64,000 nucleotides of DNA from Hymenobacter monticola (GCF_022811645.1 NZ_CP094534.1:248001-312000), one strand, 5' to 3'. Counted from the stretch's first letter, positions 42,354 through 51,494 are shown. The notes: generated from the sequence alone by a model not told the origin. Numbers and translations are program-made.

Positions 42354-42513
42354 GTCATTGCGAGGCTGCAGGCCGTGGCAATCCGTCCTCTCAACACCAG
42401 ACACGCTCTTTTACCAGAAAGCCCCAGTACTGCGCAGTACCGGGGCTTTTTCACTTTATATAGGCTAGTCGCTGAGAACAGGACGGATTGCTGCGCTGCG
42501 CTCGCAATGACAA
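42354..42513. repeat. Imperfect inverted repeat of the TCATTGCGAG/GCAATCC type
   Basis: The segments 42354-42389 and 42480-42513 are imperfect reverse complements sharing TGTCATTGCGAG and GCAATCCGTCC. This motif is widespread as a dispersed palindrome in bacteria. Between them lies a smaller hairpin with a T-run (about 42420-42452), probably the terminator of the hydrolase gene. Confidence 0.7.
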
Positions 42514-42532
42514 GCGAGGCCTTGCTGCCTGC

Positions 42533-43111
42533 TTAGTTGTGGCCGCCGTGCTGGGGCTCCAACATTTCTTCTACGATTTTCTTGTTGAAAGCGGGGATGT
42601 CTTCGGGCTTGCGGCTGGTGATGAGGCCGTGGTCGGTTACCACTTCGGAATCCTCCCAGAGGGCGCCGGCGTTTTTGAGGTCGGTGTGCACGCTGGGCCA
42701 GCTCGTCACGCGCTTGCCGCGCACCACATCGGCCTCCACCAGCAGCCAGGGGCCGTGGCAGATGGCGGCCAGCACCTTGCCCGAGCCGGCAAATTCCTTC
42801 ACGAAGCTCACCACGTCTTTGTTGGTGCGCAGGATGTCGGGGTTCATCTGGCCGCCGGGCAGCACCAGGGCATCGTAGTCGGCCGGCCGCACTTCGGTGA
42901 TGACTTTGTCGACGTCGACTTTGCTGCCCCAGTCCTTGCTGGGGCCGTCCCAACCTTTGATGGAGCCGCTTTTGAGGGAGATGACGTGGGTTTCGGCGCC
43001 CTCGCCTTCGAGGTATTTTTTGGGTTCGTCGAGTTCGGCCTGCTCGAAGCCGTCGGTGGCGATGATGGCAATTTTCTTGCCTTTGAGTTTGTCGCTGCTG
43101 AAAATACTCAT
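42533..43111 (-). CDS. DJ-1/PfpI family protein (general stress protein 18-like)
   Basis: The 192-residue protein starts at 43111 (MSIFSSDKLKGKKIAII). It has the PfpI fold markers: TDGFEQAELDEP with the conserved Glu, the LVLPGGQMNPD loop, the nucleophile elbow AAICHGPWLLVEA with the reactive Cys followed by His, and GKRVTSWPSVHTDL. Members act as glyoxalases, deglycases or chaperones under stress. No secretion signal. It is downstream of the PAS kinase on the same strand, separated by a hairpin. Confidence 0.9.
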   Translation of the reverse strand: MSIFSSDKLKGKKIAIIATDGFEQAELDEPKKYLEGEGAETHVISLKSGSIKGWDGPSKDWGSKVDVDKVITEVRPADYDALVLPGGQMNPDILRTNKDVVSFVKEFAGSGKVLAAICHGPWLLVEADVVRGKRVTSWPSVHTDLKNAGALWEDSEVVTDHGLITSRKPEDIPAFNKKIVEEMLEPQHGGHN

Positions 43112-43139
43112 GGTGGAAAGGGAGGAGATAAAAAGAAGA

Positions 43140-43160
43140 AAGCCGGAAACGGTCCGGCTT
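43140..43160 (-). terminator. 8-bp hairpin after the PAS kinase gene
   Basis: Arms 43140-43147 and 43153-43160 (AAGCCGGA and complement) are followed on the minus strand by a T/C-rich tail. It lies between the kinase stop at 43208 and the DJ-1 gene start. Confidence 0.6.
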
Positions 43161-43207
43161 ATTCTGTACGCCCTTTCCAAGGCGGAGGTTGATACAAAAT
43201 TCGGCCC

Positions 43208-45073
43208 TCAGCCTTCAAACCAATGGATGGTGAAGGCGGTGCCTTCGCCCACGGTGCTGCTTACTTCGAGGTGGCCGCCGCGGCTGGCCACGATGCGCTG
43301 CACGAGGTACATGCCCACGCCGGCCCCGGCAATGTGCGGGTGCTGCCGGGCAAAGGGCTGAAACACTGGCGCCCGGCGGCTGGGTAGCTCCATGCCCATG
43401 CCATTGTCCTGCACCACAAGCACGGGTTGGCCGGCGTCGGTGAGGTGGCTGCGCACTTGCAGGTGCAGCGGCCGGTCGGCATCGGCAAACTTGAGGGCGT
43501 TGCTGAACAGGTTGTGCAGAATGGAGCGCAGGTGGGCACGGCCATAGGTGAGGGTGGGCGCGGCTTCAAAGTCGAGGCTGACGGTAGCTTCGGCCTCCTG
43601 CACCTGGGCCCGCAAACCCAGCAGCACCTCGTCGGCCACGCTGCGTAAGTCCAGTACTTCGACCGGGGCCGACAGGCCCCGCTGCTCCTGCACGGTGGCA
43701 GCCAAGTCCAGCAAAGTGGTGTCCAGTTGGGCCAGGGCTTCGTCTACCATGCCCACAATTTCGCCTTCCTCAGGGTCGGCAAACGTGGCGGTGCGGCGCA
43801 GCTCGTCGAACAAGCCGCGCAGGTTGAGCACGGGCTGTTTGAGGTCGTGGCTGGCCGTGTACACGAAGGTGTCGAGGTCGCGGTTGGTGCGGGCCAGCTC
43901 GTCGTATTGCGTTTGGAGCACTTCGCGCAGGCGGTACTGGTCGTCCACGTCGGTGCAGGTGCCAAACCAGCGCGGGCCGCGCTCGTCGGTGAGCTGCCGC
44001 GCCCGGATGATGTGCCAGCGGTAGCGGCCGTCGTGCCGCCGCATGCGGAACAGCCCTTCGTAGGGCTGGCCGCTGGCAATGCTGTGTACCCAGCGCCGGG
44101 CCGCGCCGGCCTGCTCGCTGGGCTCCAGCAGGTTTATCCAGCCGGTAGGCCCCAGCTCTTCCTTGGTCAGGCCCGAATACTCGCCGGTGTAGCTATTATA
44201 ATAATCAATAAACCCTTCGGCCGTGGCCGTCCAGATGAGTTCGGGGATGCTGTCGGCCAGGAAGCGCAGCTCGGCCTCGCCGCGGCGCAGGGCATCGGCC
44301 AGCTCGCGCTGGTCGTGCACTTCGGTGAGGGCGCCGTGCCAGAATACGGCCTGGTCGGGGGCGTGCAGCTCGGGCAGGGCGCGGCTCAGCATCCAGCGGT
44401 ACTGGCCGTCGTGGCGGCGCAGGCGGTACTCGTAACTCCAGCCGATGCCGCTGGCCCGCGCTGTGTCGGACTGATAGAGCACGCGCAGGCGGTCGTCGGG
44501 GTGGATGAGCAGCGGCCAGATGGCGTTCAGGTCGGCTGTGGGTGGCTGGCCGGTGAAGTAGTACCACTGCGGGCTCACGTACTCAAACTTGCCTTCGGCG
44601 TCGACGGTGAACGTGATTTGGGGCACGGTTTCCGTGAGCACCCGCAGGCGCGTGTCGAGGCGGCGGGTTTCGATGGACAGGTGGTGGGCGCGCTGCCGGG
44701 CTTCTTCCTGCGCCGTCACGTCCACGGCGAAGAGCAGCAGGCCGCTCACGGGGCCGTCGCCTTCGCGCACGGGCTCCAGGGCAATGTCGAAATAGCGGGG
44801 CGTGGGGGCTTCGCCCTCGGCCGACGGCAGGGGCAGGCAGTAGGCCTTGGCCACGTAGGGCCGCCCGGAGCCGTACACCTGCTGCATCACCTCCAGCAAA
44901 TCGGCCGGGAAGGCGCCGGCGTGCTCGGCCACGGCTTCGCCTTCCTGCACGGAAGTGCCCAGCACGGCCTGCATGGCCTCATTCACAAAACCATAGCGCA
45001 GCTCCTCCCCTTGCAGAGTGGCCACTCCGGCCGGCATGTGCCCTAAAATGTCCCGCAGTTGTTGCTCACGCAT
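43208..45073 (-). CDS. PAS-domain sensor histidine kinase
   Basis: Starting at the ATG at 45073 (MREQQLRDILGHMP) the protein has 621 residues; an upstream ATG at 45106 would add 11. It has three PAS modules (VATLQGEELRYGFVNEAM, TVDAEGKFEYVSPQWYYFTG, ATAEGFIDYYNSYTGEYSG) with PAC-like ends, no membrane segment, then HisKA with the His in YTASHDLKQPVLNL and an ATPase domain with LHNLFSNALKFAD and DNGMGME. There is no receiver. The immediately upstream gene on the same strand (stop 84 bases away) is a damaged BLUF photoreceptor gene, so a former light-sensing pair is possible. No response regulator gene is adjacent. Confidence 0.9.
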   Translation of the reverse strand: MREQQLRDILGHMPAGVATLQGEELRYGFVNEAMQAVLGTSVQEGEAVAEHAGAFPADLLEVMQQVYGSGRPYVAKAYCLPLPSAEGEAPTPRYFDIALEPVREGDGPVSGLLLFAVDVTAQEEARQRAHHLSIETRRLDTRLRVLTETVPQITFTVDAEGKFEYVSPQWYYFTGQPPTADLNAIWPLLIHPDDRLRVLYQSDTARASGIGWSYEYRLRRHDGQYRWMLSRALPELHAPDQAVFWHGALTEVHDQRELADALRRGEAELRFLADSIPELIWTATAEGFIDYYNSYTGEYSGLTKEELGPTGWINLLEPSEQAGAARRWVHSIASGQPYEGLFRMRRHDGRYRWHIIRARQLTDERGPRWFGTCTDVDDQYRLREVLQTQYDELARTNRDLDTFVYTASHDLKQPVLNLRGLFDELRRTATFADPEEGEIVGMVDEALAQLDTTLLDLAATVQEQRGLSAPVEVLDLRSVADEVLLGLRAQVQEAEATVSLDFEAAPTLTYGRAHLRSILHNLFSNALKFADADRPLHLQVRSHLTDAGQPVLVVQDNGMGMELPSRRAPVFQPFARQHPHIAGAGVGMYLVQRIVASRGGHLEVSSTVGEGTAFTIHWFEG

Positions 45074-45156
45074 GGCCAAAGGTAGGCACGGGAACGGGCT
45101 GGGCACTGCCAGCCGGGCGGCTGGCGGAGGGAGCCGGCCGGCTTGTTTTTCCGTGT

Positions 45157-45612
45157 TTATACATGCTCCACTTCCGCCGCGGTCGGGTTTTGCTCGGCGC
45201 CAAATACGGCCAGCTTCACCAAATCGACCAGCATGGCATCGGCAATGCTGAGGGAGCTGGGGGACGGCGGCAAGTGTTGCGGCAGCAGAAAGCCCTGCAG
45301 GGCTTCAAACCCGCTGGATTCGATGGGGTGAAAGGCCATCGACCAATCCGAAAAGCTGCGGGCGGTGATGGGCTTGTCCACCAGCTTGACGACGTTGGAG
45401 TGGCGGCCGTCGCGGGAAATGACGTCGAAAAGCGGCTCCAACACCTCGGGCTCGCCCTCGATGAGTTGGGCAATGTTGCCGTGGCTATAGAAAAGCACGC
45501 CCGTGATGTTGCGCGCGGCGTTGTCGCGGCGGCACTGGTCGAGCAGTTCCTGCAGGTCTTGGTCTGAAAGTGGGCGCACGGCCCGGCTCATGATTTAAAC
45601 AATGTGTATCAT
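45157..45612 (-). pseudogene. BLUF-domain photoreceptor gene with an in-frame stop at the photoactive Tyr position
   Basis: From ATG at 45612 the frame reads MIHIV, then TAA (45597-45595), then IMSRAVRPLSDQDLQELL and the rest of a BLUF domain without another stop. In BLUF proteins the first strand carries the Tyr that donates an electron to the flavin (pattern I-V/I-Y-x-S); the TAA falls at that Tyr. Other signature residues remain: the Asn in RRDNAARNITG, the Gln in IAQLIEG, RDGRH and WSM. A restart at ATG 45591 would give 144 residues lacking the first strand. It is either a pseudogene, a truncated non-photoactive protein or a sequencing error. Confidence 0.75.
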
Positions 45613-45914
45613 GCAGAACAGTATCGGAAGGCGCCTTGAGGGGGCGGCCTTGAGCAACACCCTACTACGTGCGCTTCCGCAGCAGGTTATTGGCTTTTTT
45701 CAAAAACGCCCCAAGGTATGGCTGAGGTTATAAAATGACCCAAAATAAAATATGAATAGGGCTTCGCCATTCAGCCAAGGGCCCCTGCCGCCCTACGGCC
45801 CACCGCATGGCACTGTAAAACCACTGTACAAGAAGACATTCCGCTTAGCGGGCCGCTAGCCTGTGCAGCAGGCAGCCAGCAAAAGGGGCGTGGGCACGGC
45901 GCCTTCTCCACAGC
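45613..45914. other. Intergenic region between the BLUF gene and the T6SS cluster
   Basis: About 300 bases with local AT-rich parts (around 45730-45755) and no open frame with gene-like character. No convincing promoter or hairpin was seen. It marks the left border of the T6SS genes. Confidence 0.5.
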
Positions 45915-46901
45915 TCAGATACCGGCCGTGGTGAAGCCCAGCACCGCCGCATCTTCTCCCTCTCCCAGGTAAAACGAGGCCTCGGCCGCCGCCATTTCGT
46001 ACCGCACAGTGATGTCGGTTTCGAAGGCCACGAAGTACTCGCACAGCAAGGCCAGGGCACTGGCCTGCCAGGTGCCGCTCAGGTAGCCTTCCAGCTCGGC
46101 CACGCTCAGGCCGTGCAGGCTGATTTCGAGCGCGGGCAGGGTTTCCTGGTAGTCGCCGCCCAGCGTCAGGTCGCGGCCCAGTTCCAGGTTGCCCAGGGTG
46201 TGGCCGGTGGCGGGGCTGCCGGCCGCGCCGGGCTCGGTGGGCAGCGGGTGCCGCAAGGGGGCCACCATGCGCAGCCGCACCGGCAGGCCCAGCACGCTCT
46301 CGAAGCACTGCTGCGTGCGCGCCAAATCGCCCACAATGCCGTGCGCCAGCGGCAGCAGATACAGCAGGTTGGTGAGCGGCTCGGGAGGCAGGTTGGCGTC
46401 GGCTATGCCCCAGAACCGGGCCATGGCGTGGTTGTACCAGCGGGCCGACAGGTTGGTGAAGTAGTGCCGCTCCTGCTGCTCGATGCGCACGCGGCTGCGA
46501 AAGAATTCCTGCTCGAAGGGCAGGAAGAACTGGCGGGTGGCTTTTTCCTTGCGGCGCTGCACCCGGATGTCTTCCACCATGGTGCGCACGCCGGGCGGGC
46601 CGTCGGTGCCGCTGCCGGGCTGGTGAAACACCTGCTGCGGCAGCGCGTCGTAGAGCCCTTCGCGGTGCATTTCGAGCACGGTGCGCACCACGGGGCGGTG
46701 TCCGCGCTCAAAGGTTTCGTCGCGCACGGTGCCCAGGTCGCGCCGGTAGCGGCGGGCAAACAGTCCCACGGGCTGCACCAGAAAATCGTCGAATGCATAC
46801 CCGTAGTCCAGCAGCTCGGCTAGGATGACCTCCAGGCGCAGGTCGAACGGCTGGCGGCGCAAGCTGGCCAGCAGCGCGTGAACGGATGTGGTGTCAGGCA
46901 T
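45915..46901 (-). CDS. tssG: T6SS baseplate protein TssG (subtype iii)
   Basis: The 328-residue protein opens with VHALLASLRRQPFDLRLEVILAELL, resembling the N-terminal pattern of TssG, and has YFTNLSARWYNHAMARFWGIADANLPPEPL and a long C-terminal beta-rich part. TssG joins TssF, TssE and TssK in the wedge of the T6SS baseplate. It is divergent from tssN, leaving a 201-base shared control region. The assignment rests partly on context, because TssG is poorly conserved. Confidence 0.7.
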   Translation of the reverse strand: MPDTTSVHALLASLRRQPFDLRLEVILAELLDYGYAFDDFLVQPVGLFARRYRRDLGTVRDETFERGHRPVVRTVLEMHREGLYDALPQQVFHQPGSGTDGPPGVRTMVEDIRVQRRKEKATRQFFLPFEQEFFRSRVRIEQQERHYFTNLSARWYNHAMARFWGIADANLPPEPLTNLLYLLPLAHGIVGDLARTQQCFESVLGLPVRLRMVAPLRHPLPTEPGAAGSPATGHTLGNLELGRDLTLGGDYQETLPALEISLHGLSVAELEGYLSGTWQASALALLCEYFVAFETDITVRYEMAAAEASFYLGEGEDAAVLGFTTAGI

Positions 46902-47011
46902 TGGTAAGGAAGTGAAAAGGACCGGGCGAAGATAGGAAATGTCCTTTCTAGCCCTTGCGTGTAGCCATTAGCGGATGAGCTTCGTACGAGAGTAAGCCGG
47001 TGGCCGACGTT

Positions 47012-47040
47012 GGCGCCGCCATAAAATTTGACGTACTTTG
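47012..47040 (+). promoter_or_regulatory. Possible promoter of the tssN-tssK-tssO unit
   Basis: TACTTTG (47034-47040) is one base short of TAnnTTTG, and a TTG ends at 47012, 21 bases upstream. It lies 62 bases before the tssN ATG. Moderate match. Confidence 0.35.
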
Positions 47041-47102
47041 GGCACTTGCCAAGCACGGGAACGGCAGGCTCAACGACCCTTCCCGTGCGTGTTCCTTTCC
47101 AC

Positions 47103-47963
47103 ATGCTTCCCGACCCTTCTTCTCAGGCCCGTGGGGCCGCCAACAGTGCGTTATCCAACCTCAGCTCGCGGGTGCAGGGCAGCAAGGTTTTTTTGAGTGT
47201 ATTTTTCTACGTGCTGGGCACGGTGCTCGCGTTTGGGCTGCTGGGGCTGGCGGCGGTGCGCAGCCCCTGGGGCTTCCCCCCCACCCTGGGCCTGCTCATG
47301 CTGGCGCTGGCGCTGCTGGGCTGGCTCTACGCAGCCCAACTGCCCAACTGGCTGAGCTGGCTCAGCGCCGAGCGCCGCGGCCCCATGGCCCTCACGCTGG
47401 TGCTCACGGCGGCGCTGGGGGCGGGCGCCATCCTAGCGCTGCGCTGGGTGCCGTGGGCCCGCAACTACCTGCCGCCGGCAGGCTTCACGGCGGCCGTAAT
47501 ACCGTTTTTGCTGCCTTATTTCTTTTGGGAATCGTATCGGGCCTGGCTGGCTATTCCGCACCGGCGCTACAAGCTGTGGCACTACAACCCTTTGGCGCCC
47601 AGCCCCGACCTGTCGCGCATGGACCTCAACAATTTCATGGTGGTGCACTTCTGGATGACGCGCCGCTTCGGCGAGGCCCTCTACCACGACTTTTCGTCGA
47701 AGGCGCCCTACCAGATGCGGCTGAGCGACCTGTTCGCCATCTTCCTCTCCGACTATAACCAGCTCAAGCCCGACCAGGCCTTGCAGTACCTCGACAACCA
47801 GGGCCAAGCATTTGGCTGGCTGTTTTACGCCAAGCAGCCCTGGTGGCGCCGCCGCAAGTACTACGACCCCGACTTCACTTTTCAGGACAACTTCCTGCGC
47901 CAGGGCAGCATCATTGTGGCCCAGCGCGTGCCGGCCACGCCCGCCGAGCCCCGGCCCGAATAA
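47103..47963 (+). CDS. tssN: T6SS membrane protein TssN (subtype iii)
   Basis: The ATG at 47103 gives 286 residues. Four hydrophobic helices occupy the first half (VFLSVFFYVLGTVLAFGLL, LGLLMLALALLGWLYAA, MALTLVLTAALGAGAILAL, AAVIPFLLPYFFWESY); the second half is a soluble domain (MDLNNFMVVHFWMTRRFGE, DLFAIFLSDYNQ). This plan and the following tssK and tssO match TssN of the Bacteroidota T6SS, which replaces TssJLM in the membrane complex. The tssK gene begins 54 bases downstream. Confidence 0.82.
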   Translation: MLPDPSSQARGAANSALSNLSSRVQGSKVFLSVFFYVLGTVLAFGLLGLAAVRSPWGFPPTLGLLMLALALLGWLYAAQLPNWLSWLSAERRGPMALTLVLTAALGAGAILALRWVPWARNYLPPAGFTAAVIPFLLPYFFWESYRAWLAIPHRRYKLWHYNPLAPSPDLSRMDLNNFMVVHFWMTRRFGEALYHDFSSKAPYQMRLSDLFAIFLSDYNQLKPDQALQYLDNQGQAFGWLFYAKQPWWRRRKYYDPDFTFQDNFLRQGSIIVAQRVPATPAEPRPE

Positions 47964-48017
47964 GGCCATTTACTTCCCGGGCTGCTCCTTTATTCCTTTC
48001 CCTTCTCTTTTGCGCTT

Positions 48018-49223
48018 ATGCTTCCTGAAATTACGCACTACCCGGTGAACTGGGTGGACGGGATGAAAATAGCCCGCCGCCATTTTGCCGAGGCAGACCA
48101 TTTCACTACCGACCACCTGCGCGATGCCACGGCGTTGCACCTGCGCCCCGACTACTACGGCCTGCTGCCCACCAGCAACGAGCTGGGCAGCCCGGCCTTC
48201 GAGCTGCTGCTGAGCGTGGATGCGCAAAACGAAGTGCAGGCCCGCCTCACGCAGTGCCGGGCCGTCACGGCCGGCGGGGTGCGCATCGAGATTACGGCCA
48301 CCAGCACGCCCCTCAGCGCCCGCACCAACCTAGTGCAGCTGCTGAACACGTTTGGCTTGCCCGCCACCGAAGGGCTGCGCTTCAGCGTGATGCTCACGGT
48401 GAACCCCTTTGAGCGGGTGCCCACCGGCACGCCCTCGCCCGACGAGCTGCCGCCCCGCCACCCCTACACCCGCCCGGCCTACGCCCTCAGCTTCGTGCCC
48501 ACGCAGCAGCTGAACAGCACGTTTGGCGGGGCCTTCGCCCTGCCGGTGGGCGAGCTGCTGCTCACCGAAGGCGAGCTGCGCCCCGTGAGCCACTTCATTC
48601 CGCCGAGCACGGCCCTGGCCAGCCACCCGGCGCTGCTACAGGCCCTGCACCAGATTGATTTCCAGCTCAATGAGCTGGAAACCGACGCGTTCAAGATTAT
48701 TCACAAGGTGAAGCTGCGCACCGACAAGCGCAGCCACCTGGCCGACCTGGTGCGCGAGCTGGCCGAGCGCACGGCCTTTGCCCTGGCCCAGCAGCTCACC
48801 ACACTGCGCCTGATGGCGGCGGCCCAGCCGCCTATCTACTTCCTCGACGCGCTGCTGCGCGTGGCCAAGCAGTTCAAAACTTCGCTCGACAGCCTCACCG
48901 AAGCCGAGCGCGAGGAACTGCTCAAGTACTTTGAGCAATGGTCGGAAACGCTGCCCGCCACGCTGCTTTCGGCCCTGCAAACGGCCGTCACGCTCAGCTA
49001 CAACCACCAACTGGTGCACGAGCACCTGCGCCAGCAGCAGTATCTGTGGCAGCTGATTGGCAGCATTTTCCGGCAACTCAGCCAGCTGGAGTACATTGGC
49101 AAAAACAAGGAGGGCTGGCAGACCTTCATCAACGAAAACCCGGTGGCCGGGTCGGGCCCGGCTCTGGCTCCCGAGCCGGAAAACCGCCCCAGCAGCCCGG
49201 TGCGCTGGAATCCTTTTACTTAA
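48018..49223 (+). CDS. tssK: T6SS baseplate protein TssK (subtype iii)
   Basis: The 401-residue protein starts PEITHYPVNWVDGMKIARRHFAEADHF, which is the TssK opening with the Bacteroidota variation, and continues with two beta-rich shoulder domains (RVEITATSTPLSARTNL, RFSVMLTVNPFERVPTG) and a helical end. TssK links the baseplate to the membrane complex and here would meet TssN and TssO. It is between tssN and tssO (33 bases to tssO), in one unit. Confidence 0.85.
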   Translation: MLPEITHYPVNWVDGMKIARRHFAEADHFTTDHLRDATALHLRPDYYGLLPTSNELGSPAFELLLSVDAQNEVQARLTQCRAVTAGGVRIEITATSTPLSARTNLVQLLNTFGLPATEGLRFSVMLTVNPFERVPTGTPSPDELPPRHPYTRPAYALSFVPTQQLNSTFGGAFALPVGELLLTEGELRPVSHFIPPSTALASHPALLQALHQIDFQLNELETDAFKIIHKVKLRTDKRSHLADLVRELAERTAFALAQQLTTLRLMAAAQPPIYFLDALLRVAKQFKTSLDSLTEAEREELLKYFEQWSETLPATLLSALQTAVTLSYNHQLVHEHLRQQQYLWQLIGSIFRQLSQLEYIGKNKEGWQTFINENPVAGSGPALAPEPENRPSSPVRWNPFT

Positions 49224-49256
49224 GAAGCTGCCGCCCGCTCTTCCCCACCCGCCCGC

Positions 49257-50150
49257 ATGAAACCCCTCAACCAACCCGAACGTCGCACCCGGCTGTGGCA
49301 GTTTTCGTTGCTTTACCTCCTGGCGCTGCTCGTGCCGCTGGGGGCCTCGTACTATCTGTTTTCCAACTCCAGCATTGCCGACGAAAATGCCCGACTCAAG
49401 CGCGAGCTCGACCAGACCCACCAGGAGCAAGCCCTGCTTACCACCCGGCTCGATACGCTGACCCAGCACCTGCAGCGCATCGACGGCATCGACCTGCGCA
49501 TGATGGCCGAATCGAACCCCAACGTGCGCAGCGTGCTCTTGCTCAAAAACCAAGACTACAACAACGCCATTGCCGCCCGCCTGAGCGAGCTGCGCAACGA
49601 CACGGCCCGGATGCAGGTGCCGGCGCACCGCCTAGTGGCCCGCAACGTGCTGCGCGATTTCGACATCTACCGCTCGACCCGCAACTCCATCGACGTGCTG
49701 CGGCAGGAAGTAACTAAATCCGGCGAGGGCGCCCGGGGCAGCGAGCGGCTGGTTTCGGAGCTGGCCACCGCCAAGCAGGAAGCCTCGTCGGCCAAGCAGC
49801 AGGTGGTGACGCTGCAGGCGGCGCTGGCGGCCGCGTCGGCCCGGGGCGGCGGAGGTGGCGGGGGCGGCGCTCCCGTAGTGGCGCCCCCCAGCAACAACGC
49901 AAAGCTTCAGATTGAGCTTCTGCGCGACCAGGTGGCTTTTGCCGAAGCCGATTGCCAGCGCCAGCGCGCCCTCGACCACAAGCCCCGCAGCAAGGAGCGC
50001 CGCCAGCTGCTGGAGAGCTCCCGCACGGCCTTTATTCAGATTCTGCAAGACCCCGCCACCGACGACCTCAAGCAGAGCATCGAGCAAACCCTGGCGCCCA
50101 TCAACGTGGAGCTGGGCCGGGAGCCGCGCTTCTTCGGGCTGCTGCGCTAA
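49257..50150 (+). CDS. tssO: T6SS protein TssO (subtype iii)
   Basis: The 297-residue protein has one N-terminal membrane helix (LWQFSLLYLLALLVPLGASYYLF), then coiled-coil-forming heptads (ADENARLKRELDQTHQEQALLTTRLDTLTQ...) and a second coiled stretch (ELATAKQEASSAKQQVVTLQAALAAA). A run of eight Gly separates it from a C-terminal helical domain (LRDQVAFAEADCQRQRALD). This matches TssO, a Bacteroidota-specific membrane-complex part. It ends the tssNKO unit; the next genes converge on it. Confidence 0.82.
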   Translation: MKPLNQPERRTRLWQFSLLYLLALLVPLGASYYLFSNSSIADENARLKRELDQTHQEQALLTTRLDTLTQHLQRIDGIDLRMMAESNPNVRSVLLLKNQDYNNAIAARLSELRNDTARMQVPAHRLVARNVLRDFDIYRSTRNSIDVLRQEVTKSGEGARGSERLVSELATAKQEASSAKQQVVTLQAALAAASARGGGGGGGGAPVVAPPSNNAKLQIELLRDQVAFAEADCQRQRALDHKPRSKERRQLLESSRTAFIQILQDPATDDLKQSIEQTLAPINVELGREPRFFGLLR

Positions 50151-50177
50151 GCCAGCACCAAGCTCAGCAACAGCCGT

Positions 50178-51227
50178 CTAATTCTCGTCGAAGAGTTGCA
50201 CCTGGGTTTTTAGCAGGGGAATCTGCTGCCGCTCGTTGCGCAGCGTGAGGGTGCCTTTCTTGAAATCCTTGCTTACGTCGACGAACAACGTAATCGGACT
50301 TTGTGGATTGGCGCGGCTCAATTGCTCGAAGGCGGCCATTGTTTCGGCTTCGTCAACGGGGTTGAGCCGCACCTGGTAGCGGGCGCCGTGTTCGGCTTGC
50401 CCGTAGAGGTGCAGCTTGCAGGGCACCGGCTTCGGGCTGGCGGCTAACAGCTGCTGCCGGTAGGGGCCCAGGTCACGGCTGAGCGGGTCGCGCGTGCGCT
50501 CGGCATTCACATAGCTCACACTGTATTTATACAGGGTCATGGGCTGGCTGATTTCAATTTTCCAGGGATAGCGGCGTAGATACTCGTCCCAAGTTCCGGC
50601 GCCGGTGCCAGCGGCTGTTTGTTGTTGCGCACCAGGCGGCATCTGCGCCTGCACCTCCTGCAGCAGCTTCGCGCGGTTGGCGGGGCCGTAGAACTCCTTG
50701 AAATCTACGTTGGCCGGGTGGCCCTGGAAGCGGCCGATGAGCGTCTGGTTAGTACCACCGAGCCAGAGCACCACCCCGCCCTTCGGAATGGTGCACACAA
50801 CCAACATATTATAAGTAGCCGGACGCTGTTTTTCCATGTCCCAGTAGCCTTGTTGCAGCAGCTCGTGAATTTTAGCTTGCGGCAGCGCAAAATCGCCTTC
50901 GTAAAACTTGTCTTCGGCGTAGGAAAACCATAGCATTCGCAGGTGCGTGGGCGCCGGCTGCTGCTCGTCGCCCACGGCCCAACGCGTGCCCGACGCGCCC
51001 CAGCTGCCTTCCAGCAGGTGGCCCGTCGGCACCGGAAAGGTGCGGCCGTCGGGGCGCACGAACTCGCCCGCGTGGATGGTGACAAAGTAGCCGTCGGCGG
51101 TGCAGGGCGCGGCCGAGAGCGAAAACAAGTCGGTGGCGGAAGCAGGCAGGGCGGGGACTTTCTGGGCTTTGGCCCCGGCTGGAGCCAAGCCGGGGAGCAG
51201 CAGAAGCAGGCGCACAAGCAGGTTCAT
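50178..51227 (-). CDS. DUF2931 family protein with SPase I signal, candidate T6SS immunity protein
   Basis: The ATG at 51227 gives 349 residues with a cleavable signal (LLLLLPGLAPAGAKAQ) but no lipobox. The N-terminal half has the DUF2931 pattern: ADGYFVTIHAGEF, LRMLWFSYAEDKFYEGDFALP, then IPKGGVVLWLGG. It ends with a C-terminal domain NPQSPITLFVDVSKDFKKGTL. A full paralogue and a C-terminal fragment of a third copy lie just upstream, all downstream of a Tle1 lipase gene. Periplasmic location and tandem copies suit an immunity role against a periplasm-delivered phospholipase; that is inference. Confidence 0.75.
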   Translation of the reverse strand: MNLLVRLLLLLPGLAPAGAKAQKVPALPASATDLFSLSAAPCTADGYFVTIHAGEFVRPDGRTFPVPTGHLLEGSWGASGTRWAVGDEQQPAPTHLRMLWFSYAEDKFYEGDFALPQAKIHELLQQGYWDMEKQRPATYNMLVVCTIPKGGVVLWLGGTNQTLIGRFQGHPANVDFKEFYGPANRAKLLQEVQAQMPPGAQQQTAAGTGAGTWDEYLRRYPWKIEISQPMTLYKYSVSYVNAERTRDPLSRDLGPYRQQLLAASPKPVPCKLHLYGQAEHGARYQVRLNPVDEAETMAAFEQLSRANPQSPITLFVDVSKDFKKGTLTLRNERQQIPLLKTQVQLFDEN

Positions 51228-51251
51228 AGACAAGGGTGTACGCACGCCGCC

Positions 51252-51400
51252 CTACTCCTGGCTCAACGCGTCAACCTTCGTTTTGGCCAAGGGAATCTGT
51301 TTGGCTTCGTTTTGCAGCGTCATCGTGGCTTTTTGAAACGGCTTGTCGAGCGTGAAAAGCAGGGTAAGGGGGCTAGTCGGGCTGGCCGCGGAAAGCGGAC
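51252..51400 (-). pseudogene. C-terminal remnant of a third DUF2931 copy
   Basis: The minus-strand frame ends SPTSPLTLLFTLDKPFQKATMTL..., which aligns residue by residue with the last 43 residues of both neighbouring DUF2931 proteins. Upstream of about 51400 the similarity stops and the frame continues only with unrelated sequence. It has no signal peptide. It is the decayed tail of an additional tandem copy. Confidence 0.75.
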
Positions 51401-51494
51401 AATCTCTCGGCCTCGTCGTAAGCAGCAAAAAAAGTACTACGCAGGAATACTCGATTAGCACCTCAACCCTAATTTGAACCAAAGAATTTACCCG

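Noticed and set aside
51252..51482. 76-residue frame as a complete small gene
   Set aside because: Only the last 43 residues resemble DUF2931 C-termini; there is no signal peptide or full domain, so it is listed as a remnant.
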